From NCBI RefSeq assembly GCF_010500615.1, contig NZ_JAAGNX010000002.1, positions 2,490-66,489 of the forward strand: a stretch of 64,000 nt of DNA. Direction: 5' to 3'. Position numbers and translations under genes: made by a program. Of this stretch, positions 13,518-22,012 are shown in pieces (position 1 is the first letter of the stretch; every line of letters begins with the position of its first letter). The notes below the pieces were generated by a model. The model worked only from the letters and a program-made list of their open reading frames with translations. It was not told the DNA's origin and did not search any database. Source of the stretch: Oceanipulchritudo coccoides (GTDB lineage: Bacteria; Verrucomicrobiota; Verrucomicrobiia; Opitutales; Oceanipulchritudinaceae).

Positions 13518-14062
13518 TTGCACCCATACCAAAGAACATTGAATTACTGGAAGACCATGGAAATCTAATCATCAGGAGGAAATGGTTTGGTCCAAGGGTT
13601 ATATTCCTGACAATTTTCTGTATTTTCTGGGATGGTTTTCTCGTCGCCTGGTTTTGGATCGGTTCACAACAAGGGAACATGCCCCTGGCCCATTTTCTAT
13701 TTCCCTTGATTCATGTGGCAGCAGGTATCGGCATCACCTACTATGTCATTGCCTGTTATGTGAATAAGACGGACATCGTCATTTCGCCGGACAACTTGAG
13801 TGTTAAAATCTATCCAATCAAATGGCCCGGGGAGGGATCATTCCCGATCCTTGAGTTAAAGCAGCTATACACTTACGAGAAAGTGACACGGACAAAAAAC
13901 GGAACATCAATCACCTATGAGGTCCGGATATTGGACAGACAAAACAAGGAAAAGACCTTGGTCAAGGGACTGGACGACAAGGCACAGGGGCTTTTTATCG
14001 AAAAGGAAATTGAGAAGATAATCGGCGTGAATGACGAAAGAGTGGTCGGCGAGGTTGGCTAA
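13514..14062 (+). CDS. Two-helix membrane protein of unknown function
   Basis: This 182-aa protein has two hydrophobic helices (VIFLTIFCIFWDGFLVAWFWI and LIHVAAGIGITYYVIACYV). A soluble C-terminal domain follows with beta-strand character (TDIVISPDNLSVKIYPI, TSITYEVRILDRQNKEKTLVKGL). The layout resembles membrane-anchored PH-like proteins. It starts within the stop of the GNAT gene (four-base overlap). Confidence 0.75.
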   Translation: MIAPIPKNIELLEDHGNLIIRRKWFGPRVIFLTIFCIFWDGFLVAWFWIGSQQGNMPLAHFLFPLIHVAAGIGITYYVIACYVNKTDIVISPDNLSVKIYPIKWPGEGSFPILELKQLYTYEKVTRTKNGTSITYEVRILDRQNKEKTLVKGLDDKAQGLFIEKEIEKIIGVNDERVVGEVG

Positions 14063-14068
14063 CGTACG

Positions 14069-14524
14069 GTGAAAATTATTACAAAAAGAACATTCAGGGC
14101 ATTACCGCTAGAGCTGTGGGAAATTATCCATAATCCCAGCAACATGCCTGCATGGAATCCAAAGTGCCTTACCTGCAAGGATATTATCCAAAGTGAACCA
14201 GGGCGAAAGTTTGCCGTAACCTACAAGATGAAAGGGAAGCACACCGACGCCGTAGGTGAATTGATCTCCAGCAGGAAGGAGAAACTGATTCACTTCCGGT
14301 ATTTCTACGAAGATAAGGCAAAGGTTGGGACAGTGGATGAGGTATTTGAAATCATTCCAGCCGAAAGGGGTAAAACTTTGCTGATCCACACGGTGGATTT
14401 TAGTAAATCAACTTTGCCTTATTGGGTGAAGCTGTTGATCGGGTTCCTTGGCCGCTTTGGAAAATCCATGGGCAGGGGGCCAATGGATGGAATCGCCTCC
14501 TTGCTTCAGGCAACACGCCGGTGA
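14069..14524 (+). CDS. SRPBCC/START-like polyketide-cyclase-fold protein
   Basis: This 151-aa protein matches SRPBCC ligand-binding proteins: ALPLELWEIIHNPSNMPAWNPKC at the N-terminus, beta strands in the middle (KFAVTYKMKG, LIHFRYFYED) and a long C-terminal helix. No ligand can be named. It starts with GTG six bases after the preceding stop. Confidence 0.8.
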   Translation: MKIITKRTFRALPLELWEIIHNPSNMPAWNPKCLTCKDIIQSEPGRKFAVTYKMKGKHTDAVGELISSRKEKLIHFRYFYEDKAKVGTVDEVFEIIPAERGKTLLIHTVDFSKSTLPYWVKLLIGFLGRFGKSMGRGPMDGIASLLQATRR

Positions 14525-14555
14525 CTAATTCCATCTTTAACATCAGGAAAATCAA

Positions 14556-15035
14556 ATGAACAAAATCAATACCAACACACTATCCGAGCATGCATGGGAA
14601 TCTCCGAAGGGAAACTTCAAGGCCGCCTCAAAGAATGTATCCATCGAGCTTGGACGTGATCCAAAATCAATGGACCTGATGAAGCGTCATCCGTTCGATG
14701 TGGAAATACTGAGGATACCGCCGGGAGCAATCCCCTACCCGTTTCATTCCCATAGCGCTCAGTGGGAATTCTATCATGTGATTTCAGGCAGCGGCAAGGT
14801 GCGCGACGACGACGGATGGAACGAAGTGGAAGCCGGGGATGCCTTTATCTACAAACCCGGTGAAAATCATCAGCTACAAAATGATTCGGACAGGGATTTG
14901 ATTCTCTATGTGATTGCGGACAATCCAATTGGGGAATCCTGTTACTATCCGGACAGCAACAAGTGGAATGTTCCCTTGCCCACGAGAAGGTGCCTACGAT
15001 CGGAAACAATTGATTACTTTGACAGGGAAGAATAG
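14556..15035 (+). CDS. Cupin-domain protein
   Basis: This 159-aa protein has cupin motif 1 YPFHSHSAQWEFYHVISGSG (His, His and Glu ligands) and motif 2 AGDAFIYKPGENHQL with the last His. The C-terminal CYYPDSNKWNVPLP resembles small cupins annotated as sugar- or DUF-type. It follows the SRPBCC gene by 31 bases and precedes the next gene by three. Confidence 0.85.
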   Translation: MNKINTNTLSEHAWESPKGNFKAASKNVSIELGRDPKSMDLMKRHPFDVEILRIPPGAIPYPFHSHSAQWEFYHVISGSGKVRDDDGWNEVEAGDAFIYKPGENHQLQNDSDRDLILYVIADNPIGESCYYPDSNKWNVPLPTRRCLRSETIDYFDREE

Positions 15036-15038
15036 AGC

Positions 15039-15581
15039 ATGAAAAACTCATTACATTCCAGTTTCCAAATCAAATTTACCCTGCTGGTAACAGTGATCGT
15101 CTGGGGCCTGCTGATCTGGCAGCATTTCAATGGAGGCGTTCCCAATCACTACATCCTGCACCGGTCCGACCTGGCGGCGATCTCCAACTGGTGGGGGGCA
15201 GTTCTCCTTCCCGGATTGTCATGGTTTCTCGTCGGTTGGATTGTCAGGCGCGAATCCGGAAGCATCCGGAAGGTTGTTGTTATTTCCTTTGTTGGGGCGC
15301 TGTTGTACGGGATCGGCTTATCCGTCTCCTATTCCTTTGGCCTGGAAAGCCTCGCATCGCTGATGGGCCCTGCCCTGTTGATCCTTGCCCTCCTTCTTCC
15401 TATCTACAGGCCCGAGTACTACCTCGGTTTTGTACTGGGCATGTCCTACACCTTTGGTGCAGTCCTGCCCACGGTGTTCGCGCTCATTGTCGCGGTTCTC
15501 TCCGCCGCCATCTATCACCTCATCCGGCCAATTCCATTCTGGCTTTGGGGACTGGCAAGAAATGGAGCCGGGAAGGGATGA
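15039..15581 (+). CDS. Polytopic membrane protein of unknown function
   Basis: This 180-aa protein has about five hydrophobic segments (LVTVIVWGLLIWQHF, GAVLLPGLSWFLVGWIV, VVVISFVGALLYGIGLSV, LMGPALLILALLLPI, VLPTVFALIVAVLSAAIY). No family motif is recognised. The stop overlaps the start of the next gene (ATGA). Confidence 0.7.
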   Translation: MKNSLHSSFQIKFTLLVTVIVWGLLIWQHFNGGVPNHYILHRSDLAAISNWWGAVLLPGLSWFLVGWIVRRESGSIRKVVVISFVGALLYGIGLSVSYSFGLESLASLMGPALLILALLLPIYRPEYYLGFVLGMSYTFGAVLPTVFALIVAVLSAAIYHLIRPIPFWLWGLARNGAGKG

Positions 15582-16114
15582 TTTTCAGGCGGTTCACAGC
15601 GGATGAGACAGCCCCTATCGTGTCGCTGGTCCGGGAAGTCTTTGGCAGTTCAGAAGGCGAGGCGGAAGGGGAATTAATCGGCAAGCTGACAAGTGACTTG
15701 ATCAGCGGGACAAGCGAAACCGACCTGCATGGATTCGTAGCCACCGATGGTGCGCGGATCATCGGAGCCATTTTATTCACCCGCATCACCATCCGGGAAA
15801 ACACGGAATCCTTCATCATGGCACCGGTGGCCGTACACTGCGACTACCAGGGAAAGGGCATCGGGCAGCGATTGATCCGACATGGCCTCGATACGCTCAG
15901 GAAGGAGACTGTCCAGTTCGTCATCTCCTATGGGGATCCAAATTACTACAGCAAGGTTGGCTTCCAGCAGATATCACCGGAAGTCATACGACCGCCGCTC
16001 AAGCTGTCCCTTCCGCACGGCTGGATCGGCCAGTCGCTCACGGACGAATCCATCGACAAGCTGTCGGGGGACTGCATCTGCGTCGAGGCATTGAGCGATC
16101 CGGCATACTGGTGA
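15578..16114 (+). CDS. GNAT acetyltransferase, YhbS-like
   Basis: This 178-aa protein has FRRFTADETAPIVSLVREVF and IIGAILFTRITI. The acetyl-CoA loop is CDYQGKGIGQRLI (Q-x-x-G-I-G), and YGDPNYYSKVGF is typical of the YhbS group of predicted N-acetyltransferases. The true start is the ATG at 15578 overlapping the previous stop; a much longer open frame upstream is not coding. Confidence 0.88.
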   Translation: MIFRRFTADETAPIVSLVREVFGSSEGEAEGELIGKLTSDLISGTSETDLHGFVATDGARIIGAILFTRITIRENTESFIMAPVAVHCDYQGKGIGQRLIRHGLDTLRKETVQFVISYGDPNYYSKVGFQQISPEVIRPPLKLSLPHGWIGQSLTDESIDKLSGDCICVEALSDPAYW

Positions 16115-16130
16115 GGATATAAAGGCAACC

Positions 16131-16259
16131 ATGACCATGAAGATGAGTGCAAAACGGGAAGATACATGTGAAAGGCGCTTGCGCATACTCATTGAGTCCT
16201 CGGAAAATGGCATCAGAGTTCCACCGCTGGTCATCGGGTGCCGAGACAAAGGAACGTGA
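16131..16259 (+). CDS. Putative 42-aa small ORF
   Basis: This ORF begins MTMKMSAKREDTCERRLRI and ends GCRDKGT. It fills the gap between the GNAT and the truncated VOC gene. Its stop overlaps a GTG (16256) that opens a second, 27-codon frame. It could be the start of a decayed gene. No family recognised and no strong ribosome site. Confidence 0.3.
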   Translation: MTMKMSAKREDTCERRLRILIESSENGIRVPPLVIGCRDKGT

Positions 16260-16339
16260 TCAAAAGAGAAATTTCCAAAGGCCTTCTCACTCGGGCTTTG
16301 ACCTGCTTCTTGAAACTGCACAGAATCCGGGAATCATGA
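16256..16339 (+). CDS. Putative 27-aa small ORF coupled to neighbours
   Basis: A GTG-started frame reads IKREISKGLLTRALTCFLK and ends RIRES. Its first bases overlap the preceding stop (GTGA) and its stop overlaps the VOC start (ATGA). The geometry suggests translational coupling or the remains of one frameshifted gene with 16131-16259. Protein evidence is lacking. Confidence 0.22.
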   Translation: MIKREISKGLLTRALTCFLKLHRIRES

Positions 16340-16605
16340 AAGGTATTGGATTAAGGGAACTGGCGTTTGTGGGATACCCCGTGACAGACTTTGATGCCGC
16401 GAGGGCATTCTATGGCGGAATCCTCGGCCTTGAGGACCTGGATAAGGCCGTCAGGCATCTTGAGGAAAACGGCGTAAAGGTAGTCATGGGGATCCAGGAC
16501 TATCCGGTTTGCCGCCTTGCCCTGATCGCCGATCCTGATGGCAACACGATCGCCCTGCACCAGAAGAAGCCGAACCATCCGGATGTGGCATCCGGACCAG
16601 CATAA
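16336..16605 (+). CDS. VOC/glyoxalase-like protein with internal deletion
   Basis: This 89-aa protein starts MKGIGLRELAFVGYPVTD and ARAFYGGILGLE like a normal VOC protein. It then jumps straight to DLDKAVRHLEENGVKV and ends with LALIADPDGNTIALHQKKP. Compared with the full-length relative at 17192-17566 it lacks about 40 residues (the strands GGSHWIEYD...LALGK...VWLEVDN). The frame is kept, so this is an in-frame deletion. The missing part holds a metal-binding position and half of the first beta-alpha-beta-beta-beta module, so the enzyme is probably inactive or a pseudogene. Confidence 0.7.
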   Translation: MKGIGLRELAFVGYPVTDFDAARAFYGGILGLEDLDKAVRHLEENGVKVVMGIQDYPVCRLALIADPDGNTIALHQKKPNHPDVASGPA

Positions 16606-16619
16606 ATCAGCCACTCGCC

Positions 16620-17195
16620 ATGCTATATTTTATAAGCGGCGCCTCACGGTCCGGGAAAACGCTGGTCGCGGAGCGAATTTTTCGGGAGCACCATATTCCC
16701 TACATGTCCCTCGACTGGCTGGTCATGGGGTTCACAAACGGCATCCCGGAATACGGCCTGCACGACAAGCTGTTCCCAGACGAGATTGCTGAACGCTTGT
16801 GGAGCTTCCTGAACGCCATATGCGAAAGCATGATCTGGTCCGGGATTGACTACGTCATTGAAGGCGAAGCGATCCTGCCCGAATTGATCTGCGAATTCCT
16901 CGACAAGCATCCGGGCAAGGTCCGGATCTGTTTTCTGGGCTATACCGATGTCGACATCGAACAAAAGGTGACCGAGATCAGGAAACATAGCGCTGGTGAA
17001 TTAGACTGGCTGACAAAGGAGCCTGATAACTATGTCCGCCAGCACGTCGAAAACATGGTCAACCACAGCCGAATGATCAAGGAAGGCTGTGCAAAGACCG
17101 GCATGCAGTATTTTGACACCGCGGAAGATTTTATGGCTTCACTCGACGCCGCGACTGCGTATTTAATCCATCAACCTGAAGACAAGACATCATGA
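16620..17195 (+). CDS. P-loop kinase-like protein
   Basis: This 191-aa protein has a Walker A motif GASRSGKT at residues 7-14. SLDWLVMGF and IDYVIEGEAILP (Walker B-like) follow, in the layout of small adenylate-kinase-fold or chloramphenicol-phosphotransferase-like ATPases. The substrate is unknown. Its stop overlaps the following VOC gene by four bases. Confidence 0.75.
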   Translation: MLYFISGASRSGKTLVAERIFREHHIPYMSLDWLVMGFTNGIPEYGLHDKLFPDEIAERLWSFLNAICESMIWSGIDYVIEGEAILPELICEFLDKHPGKVRICFLGYTDVDIEQKVTEIRKHSAGELDWLTKEPDNYVRQHVENMVNHSRMIKEGCAKTGMQYFDTAEDFMASLDAATAYLIHQPEDKTS

Positions 17196-17566
17196 AAGTA
17201 CAAGAAATCGCCTTTTCCTGCTACCCTGTCACCGATATCGACCGCGACCGCGGCTTTTATGAGGGACTGCTGGGCCTGAAGCCTACGGTGGACCAAGCCT
17301 TCGAGGGTGGTTCCCACTGGATCGAATACGACATCGGGCCCGGGACCCTGGCCCTCGGCAAGACACCCGGAATGGAGCCGGGAAGGACCGGCTGCAGCGT
17401 GTGGCTTGAAGTGGACAACTTTGATGCCGCCATTGATGAGCTCAAGGCCGCTGAAGTGGAGTTCAACTTTGGTCCGATTGAAACCTCCGTCTGCCACATG
17501 GCCCTTGTCCACGATCCGGACGGAAACCTCGTTGGTATCCATCGCCGGAAGGATAATCACGCCTAG
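17192..17566 (+). CDS. VOC/glyoxalase-superfamily protein
   Basis: This 124-aa full-length VOC domain has IAFSCYPVTDIDRDRGFYEGLLGLKP, HWIEYDIGPGTLALG, CSVWLEVDNFDAAIDEL and MALVHDPDGNLVGIHRRK. The metal ligand positions (E in WIEYD, H/E near the end) are mostly present. The function could be glyoxalase, dioxygenase or resistance. It is clearly paralogous to the shortened gene at 16336-16605. Confidence 0.85.
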   Translation: MKVQEIAFSCYPVTDIDRDRGFYEGLLGLKPTVDQAFEGGSHWIEYDIGPGTLALGKTPGMEPGRTGCSVWLEVDNFDAAIDELKAAEVEFNFGPIETSVCHMALVHDPDGNLVGIHRRKDNHA

Positions 17567-17581
17567 CTCATCTGCTCGCCC

Positions 17582-17950
17582 TTGTTTTCGAAGACGATCG
17601 CCCTTGCCGCGGCTAACAGCCTTTCATTAATCTCAACACCGGACATTGAAAGCACTCCTATTAATACGATCATTCAAAAGAACCACGTCTTCGCTTATCT
17701 CGGGCTTGCCACCTGTCTGGTTCTGCTTGTCCCGCTGGTCGCCATGCAATTCACCGAGGAAGTTCGCTGGTCACTGATGGACTTCATCGTGATGGGGACC
17801 TTGCTCATGTCGGGCGGCGCACTGTTTGTCATTTCCGCGAGGATGACAAAGGGGAGGCACACTCTTCTGCTTGGCCTCGTGATTGGCCTGGCCTGCCTGT
17901 ATGTCTGGGCTGAGCTGGCCGTCGGTTTGTTCTTCAACCGGGGAAGTTAA
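17582..17950 (+). CDS. Small three-helix membrane protein
   Basis: This protein is up to 122 aa, with three hydrophobic segments: VFAYLGLATCLVLLVPLVAM, FIVMGTLLMSGGALFVIS and LLLGLVIGLACLYVWAELAV. The WSLMDFIVMGTLL pattern resembles small membrane proteins of unknown function found in Bacteroidota and Verrucomicrobiota. The start is uncertain: the frame begins at a TTG (17582), while the conserved part seems to begin at INTIIQKN (17660), which would require an ATT codon. Confidence 0.6.
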   Translation: MFSKTIALAAANSLSLISTPDIESTPINTIIQKNHVFAYLGLATCLVLLVPLVAMQFTEEVRWSLMDFIVMGTLLMSGGALFVISARMTKGRHTLLLGLVIGLACLYVWAELAVGLFFNRGS

Positions 17951-18012
17951 TTCCGGACGATTATTGCTGGCATCACCGTTCCATCTGAGCTATGAAATAA
18001 GGAACAGAATTT

Positions 18013-18189
18013 ATGAATGAAAACAGCGTATATATCAGTCTTGCAGCCATAGTTGGGGGCATAACCCTCTCAGCTATCGTATTGGTCGGCGTCTTTTCAC
18101 CCGACAATATGAGCACAGCCGCCTGGGTAGCCGGATCCCTCTCAGCGATGGGGATTTGTCTGGGGTTCTTCGCTTCAAAAAAGAACTAG
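18013..18189 (+). CDS. 58-aa two-helix membrane protein
   Basis: This short gene encodes two hydrophobic helices (ISLAAIVGGITLSAIVLVGVF and WVAGSLSAMGICLGFFA) and a basic tail (SKKN). It lies in the gap between the previous membrane protein and the monooxygenase-like gene, same strand. No family is recognised. Confidence 0.55.
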   Translation: MNENSVYISLAAIVGGITLSAIVLVGVFSPDNMSTAAWVAGSLSAMGICLGFFASKKN

Positions 18190-18197
18190 GCTCCCGG

Positions 18198-18500
18198 ATG
18201 TACTGTGTCCTATTGGAGTTCATCCCGGTTCCCGGCAAGGAGGAGGAATTCCTCAAGGCCTGGAAGGAACTGACAGCTCACATCTACAGCAATTACGGAA
18301 GCAAGGGCTCGCGTATACACAAAAGCGAATCCGGAAAGTTCATCGCCTATGCGCAATGGCCGGACAAGGGCGTATATGACAACGTTACCGGTGACGATGA
18401 AGGAGCCAGGCTACGCGAAAACATGATGCGGTTTCTTCAGAAGAATGGGATTCGCGTCCTTGAAAAACTGGAAGTGCTGGAGGATTTGCTTGAGCATTAG
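18198..18500 (+). CDS. Antibiotic-biosynthesis-monooxygenase (ABM) domain protein
   Basis: This 100-aa dimeric alpha/beta-barrel type protein begins MYCVLLEFIPVPGKEEEFLKAWKEL and continues KFIAYAQWPDKGVYDNV. This matches ABM/quinol-monooxygenase-like domains (cofactor-free oxygenases or heme-handling proteins). The start at ATG 18198 gives the usual length. Confidence 0.8.
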   Translation: MYCVLLEFIPVPGKEEEFLKAWKELTAHIYSNYGSKGSRIHKSESGKFIAYAQWPDKGVYDNVTGDDEGARLRENMMRFLQKNGIRVLEKLEVLEDLLEH

Positions 18501-18540
18501 GCCACAATCAATCGGCAGGAGCGCAGCGGCCTACCGCATC

Positions 18541-21500
18541 ATGAAGTTCTTGCTTGTAAGCCTGCTGTTGCTTCCTGCACCTGCGATGGCGGAACCGAAT
18601 CTGGTTGTCTCGCGAAGTGCGTATGCGGAAAAGCTTGAGGGGTTCTGGCTCGGGCAATGCATTGCCAACTGGACCGGACTCGTCACCGAGATGGACAAGA
18701 TCGGTGACGCTGGGGAATACCGTACAGGAGCATTTTACACGCGGGATGACTGGGGCAAGCCGGACCTGCCCAGCATCTGGTCCGACAAGCCAAGTGAGCT
18801 ATCTCCGGTGATCGGTTTTGTCTTCCGCGGGGAAGATGAAATCTGGGGTGCCGATGATGATACGGATATCGAATACATGTACCAGCATCTGCTCGATACC
18901 AATGAAGTCAGCATTCTCACGGCGGAACAAATCCGTGATGGCTGGTTGAAGCATATCCGAAAGGAAGAGGAGAACTTCCTCTGGGTCTCCAATGAACGGG
19001 CCTTCAATTTAATGCAGGAGGGCGTCCTTCCACCACACACCAGTGATCCGGCAATCAATGCGGAATACGCGATGATCGACGCACAACTGACGACGGAAAT
19101 CTTCGGGCTCTTCGCCCCCGGTCGTCCGGATGTCGCGAAACGCATGGCCCATCTGCCTATACGGACTACCGCCCGGGAAGATGCGGCATGGATTTCGGAA
19201 TTCTATGTGACCATGCATGCCCTCGCTGCTTTCCACGAAAAAGGAAGGCCCGTGGGTGAGCATCTGGCTTGGTCAGCGAGCAAGGCAAGAAAGGGACTGC
19301 CGGATACATCCTACGCAGCCGCCATGTATGACTTTGTCCGGAAGCAGTACCAATCAGGGGTGCCATGGGAAGAGGCGCGCGATGAACTCCACGAGCGTTA
19401 CCAAGTGCGGCACGAGGATGGTTACGACATGAGCCACAAGATCGGGAATGGCTGCTTTGCCGGGGGAATCAACTTTGGGGCAAGCCTGGTCAGCCTCTTT
19501 TACGGCGAAGGCGACCTGAAGGAGACCATCAAGATCGGGACTCTTGCCGGTTGGGACTCGGACAACCCGACCGCGACCTGGGGCGGCTTGATCGGTTTCC
19601 TGATTGGCAAGTCAGGCGTTGAGGAAAGCTTCGGGAGAACCTTTTCCGACCGGTACAATATTCACAGAACCCGTCAAGGTTTCCCCCGGCCAGTCGATAC
19701 CTTCTCCCATATGGCGCAACGTGGCATCGGCATCATCGACCGCGTTGTTGAAGAGGAAATGCAGGGAACTGTTGATCCTGATGGGGATCTCTGGAAAATC
19801 CCCGCAAAACCAACAGGCATGTCCATGCAAACCATTGTATTCCCCGCCCCGTCAGTTGCTCCGCGAGAAATGCGCTTCACCATTCTTCTGCCGGAAGGCT
19901 ATGAGGACTCCGACAAATCCTATCCGGTATTGTATCTGCTTCATGGATACGGAGGGAACCATATTCAGTGGATTGAATTCGGTGTTGAGGAGGCCGCCAT
20001 CGGACATGACCTGATCGTTGTGATGCCGGATGCGGCAAATGCTGAATACGTCAACTGGGCCGTACCGGGTGACGGCTTCAAGGACAACTGGGAGGATTAT
20101 ATCGTCCAGGACCTCATCAGCTATGTGGATGCCCACTACCGGACCCATGCATGTCGCGAGGGCCGGGCTATCGGAGGCCTCTCAATGGGTGGAGATGGAG
20201 CCATGACCATCGGGCTTCGCCACCCCGAGATGTTCTGCAGCATTGCCAGCCACAGTGGCAGTCATGGTTTTAAGAATGAAATTCGCGAGCGCCTGAAGAA
20301 AGATGAGCCGGCTCTCATCTACGAGCGGGAAAGCTGGATAAGCGATTTTGACATTCCTGGATTCGGGACATTCGAGGAGCGTTCGGCTTCCGGCGAAATT
20401 GTTACCAGCCTTGAGGGGCTGGATGCCATCGATGAATTGAAACTGATTCAGAAAGTGCCGACGGAACAGATTCCTGACATCTATATCTGCTGTGGGACGG
20501 AAGATGACTTCTATGAGCGGTTCATTGCCTTCACCAAACTCATGCGGGACCGCAAGATCACCCATACCACCCGTGTCTCTCCCGGAGGCCACGACGATGC
20601 ATACTGGAGTACCAGCATCCACTTTTCCCTTCCGCACCAGTATCAGATCATGCAGTCGCAACTGGCCGCTGTCGCGGAGTCGGAGGAAGGCGCGCCACCC
20701 AACATTATCTACATCCTGACAGATGACTTGGGCTACGGTGATCTAAGTTGTTACGGGCAGGAAAAGTTCCAGACGCCACATATTGACAAGTTGGCCACCG
20801 AAGGGATCAAGTTTACCCAACATTATTCAGGCAGCACTGTCTGCGCCCCGGCCCGATGCTCTCTGATGACAGGGCTCCACACCGGTCATGCCCAGGTGCG
20901 GGGAAACAGCCCTGTCTGGCCGGAAGGACAGGAGCCGATGGCAGCCGGGACCGTCACCATTCCCTCCCTTCTCAAATCGGCTGGATACACCACCGGGATG
21001 TTTGGCAAGTGGGGTCTGGGAGCGCCGGGCTCCGCCAGTGATCCAATGGTCTTCTTCGATGAGTTCTACGGCTACAATTGCCAGAGGCTGGCCCACTCCT
21101 ATTATCCGGAATACCTGTGGCACAATAACGAGAAGGTTCCGCTGGATGGAAAGACGCACTCCCATGACCTGATCATGAATGCGGCACTGGAGTTTATCCA
21201 GTCGAACAAAGAGAAGCCGTTCTTCTGTTACCTGCCCGTCACGATCCCTCACGCGGCCATGCACGCACCAAAGGAGTTGCATGAGAAATATCGCAAGCTG
21301 TATCCACAGTTTGAGTCCAAAACGGGGAAATACGCCAAGACAGAGGTACAAAACCCAATTGCCGCCTTTCCCGCGATGATGGAGGCTCTGGATAACGGGG
21401 TCGGCGAAATCATGGCCCTCCTCGAGGATCTCGGTATCGATGACAACACCCTGGTCATTTTCACCAGTGACAATGGTCCCCATTCCGAAGGTGGTCACGA

Positions 21501-21999
21501 CCCCGGATACTGGGACAGCAACGGTCCCCTCAGGGGGCTCAAGCGCGACCTGTATGAAGGGGGAATCCGCGTCCCGTTCCTTGCCCGATGGCCGGCAAAT
21601 ATCCGTGCGGGATCGACTTCGGATCATGTCTCCGCGTTCTGGGACATGATGCCAACATTTTGCGAACTGGCGGGGATTGAAACACCCACGCAGACAGATG
21701 GTGTATCGATGTTACCCGCGTTGACGGGTGGCCAGCAGAAGCCACACGACTACCTCTACTGGGAATTCACGGAAAGAGGCGGGTCGCAGGCAATCCGCCA
21801 AGGGAACTTCAAGGCAGTCAGGCTGAACGTGTCCCGGGACCCTTCAGCGAAAATTGAGCTATACGATCTGGCCAGCGACCCGGCCGAGGCAAACGACATC
21901 GCCAGTGACCATCCGGAGATAGTTCAACAGATGGCGAGCCTCTTCGCCGAGGCCCGCACTGAATCCGGAACATTCAAACTCTTCAAACCCGGCCAATGA
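18541..21999 (+). CDS. Secreted ADP-ribosylglycohydrolase / esterase / sulfatase fusion
   Basis: This 1152-aa protein has a signal peptide (MKFLLVSLLLLPAPAMA) and three catalytic modules. Residues about 25-420 form an ADP-ribosylglycohydrolase fold with GADDDTDIEYM and, near residue 338, GWDSDNPTATWGG, the DraG-like metal-binding motifs. Residues about 425-700 form an alpha/beta-hydrolase of the esterase-D/enterochelin-esterase type, with LLHGYGG and nucleophile Ser548 in GGLSMGGDG. Residues about 718-1150 form a type I sulfatase with ILTDDLGYGDLSCYG, Cys768 in VCAPARCSLMTG (the C-x-P-x-R site for formylglycine maturation) and VIFTSDNGPHSEGGHD. All three sets of key residues are intact. It probably degrades sulfated, acylated polysaccharides in the periplasm. 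A sulfatase-maturating enzyme would be needed from elsewhere. The start is ATG 18541; an upstream open frame overlapping the ABM gene is rejected. Confidence 0.9.
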   Translation: MKFLLVSLLLLPAPAMAEPNLVVSRSAYAEKLEGFWLGQCIANWTGLVTEMDKIGDAGEYRTGAFYTRDDWGKPDLPSIWSDKPSELSPVIGFVFRGEDEIWGADDDTDIEYMYQHLLDTNEVSILTAEQIRDGWLKHIRKEEENFLWVSNERAFNLMQEGVLPPHTSDPAINAEYAMIDAQLTTEIFGLFAPGRPDVAKRMAHLPIRTTAREDAAWISEFYVTMHALAAFHEKGRPVGEHLAWSASKARKGLPDTSYAAAMYDFVRKQYQSGVPWEEARDELHERYQVRHEDGYDMSHKIGNGCFAGGINFGASLVSLFYGEGDLKETIKIGTLAGWDSDNPTATWGGLIGFLIGKSGVEESFGRTFSDRYNIHRTRQGFPRPVDTFSHMAQRGIGIIDRVVEEEMQGTVDPDGDLWKIPAKPTGMSMQTIVFPAPSVAPREMRFTILLPEGYEDSDKSYPVLYLLHGYGGNHIQWIEFGVEEAAIGHDLIVVMPDAANAEYVNWAVPGDGFKDNWEDYIVQDLISYVDAHYRTHACREGRAIGGLSMGGDGAMTIGLRHPEMFCSIASHSGSHGFKNEIRERLKKDEPALIYERESWISDFDIPGFGTFEERSASGEIVTSLEGLDAIDELKLIQKVPTEQIPDIYICCGTEDDFYERFIAFTKLMRDRKITHTTRVSPGGHDDAYWSTSIHFSLPHQYQIMQSQLAAVAESEEGAPPNIIYILTDDLGYGDLSCYGQEKFQTPHIDKLATEGIKFTQHYSGSTVCAPARCSLMTGLHTGHAQVRGNSPVWPEGQEPMAAGTVTIPSLLKSAGYTTGMFGKWGLGAPGSASDPMVFFDEFYGYNCQRLAHSYYPEYLWHNNEKVPLDGKTHSHDLIMNAALEFIQSNKEKPFFCYLPVTIPHAAMHAPKELHEKYRKLYPQFESKTGKYAKTEVQNPIAAFPAMMEALDNGVGEIMALLEDLGIDDNTLVIFTSDNGPHSEGGHDPGYWDSNGPLRGLKRDLYEGGIRVPFLARWPANIRAGSTSDHVSAFWDMMPTFCELAGIETPTQTDGVSMLPALTGGQQKPHDYLYWEFTERGGSQAIRQGNFKAVRLNVSRDPSAKIELYDLASDPAEANDIASDHPEIVQQMASLFAEARTESGTFKLFKPGQ

Positions 22000-22012
22000 C
22001 CGGGGTGAATCC

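Noticed and set aside
20827-21627. 266-codon minus-strand frame within the sulfatase domain
   Set aside because: Shadow of the + strand gene, which carries all sulfatase signatures in this stretch.
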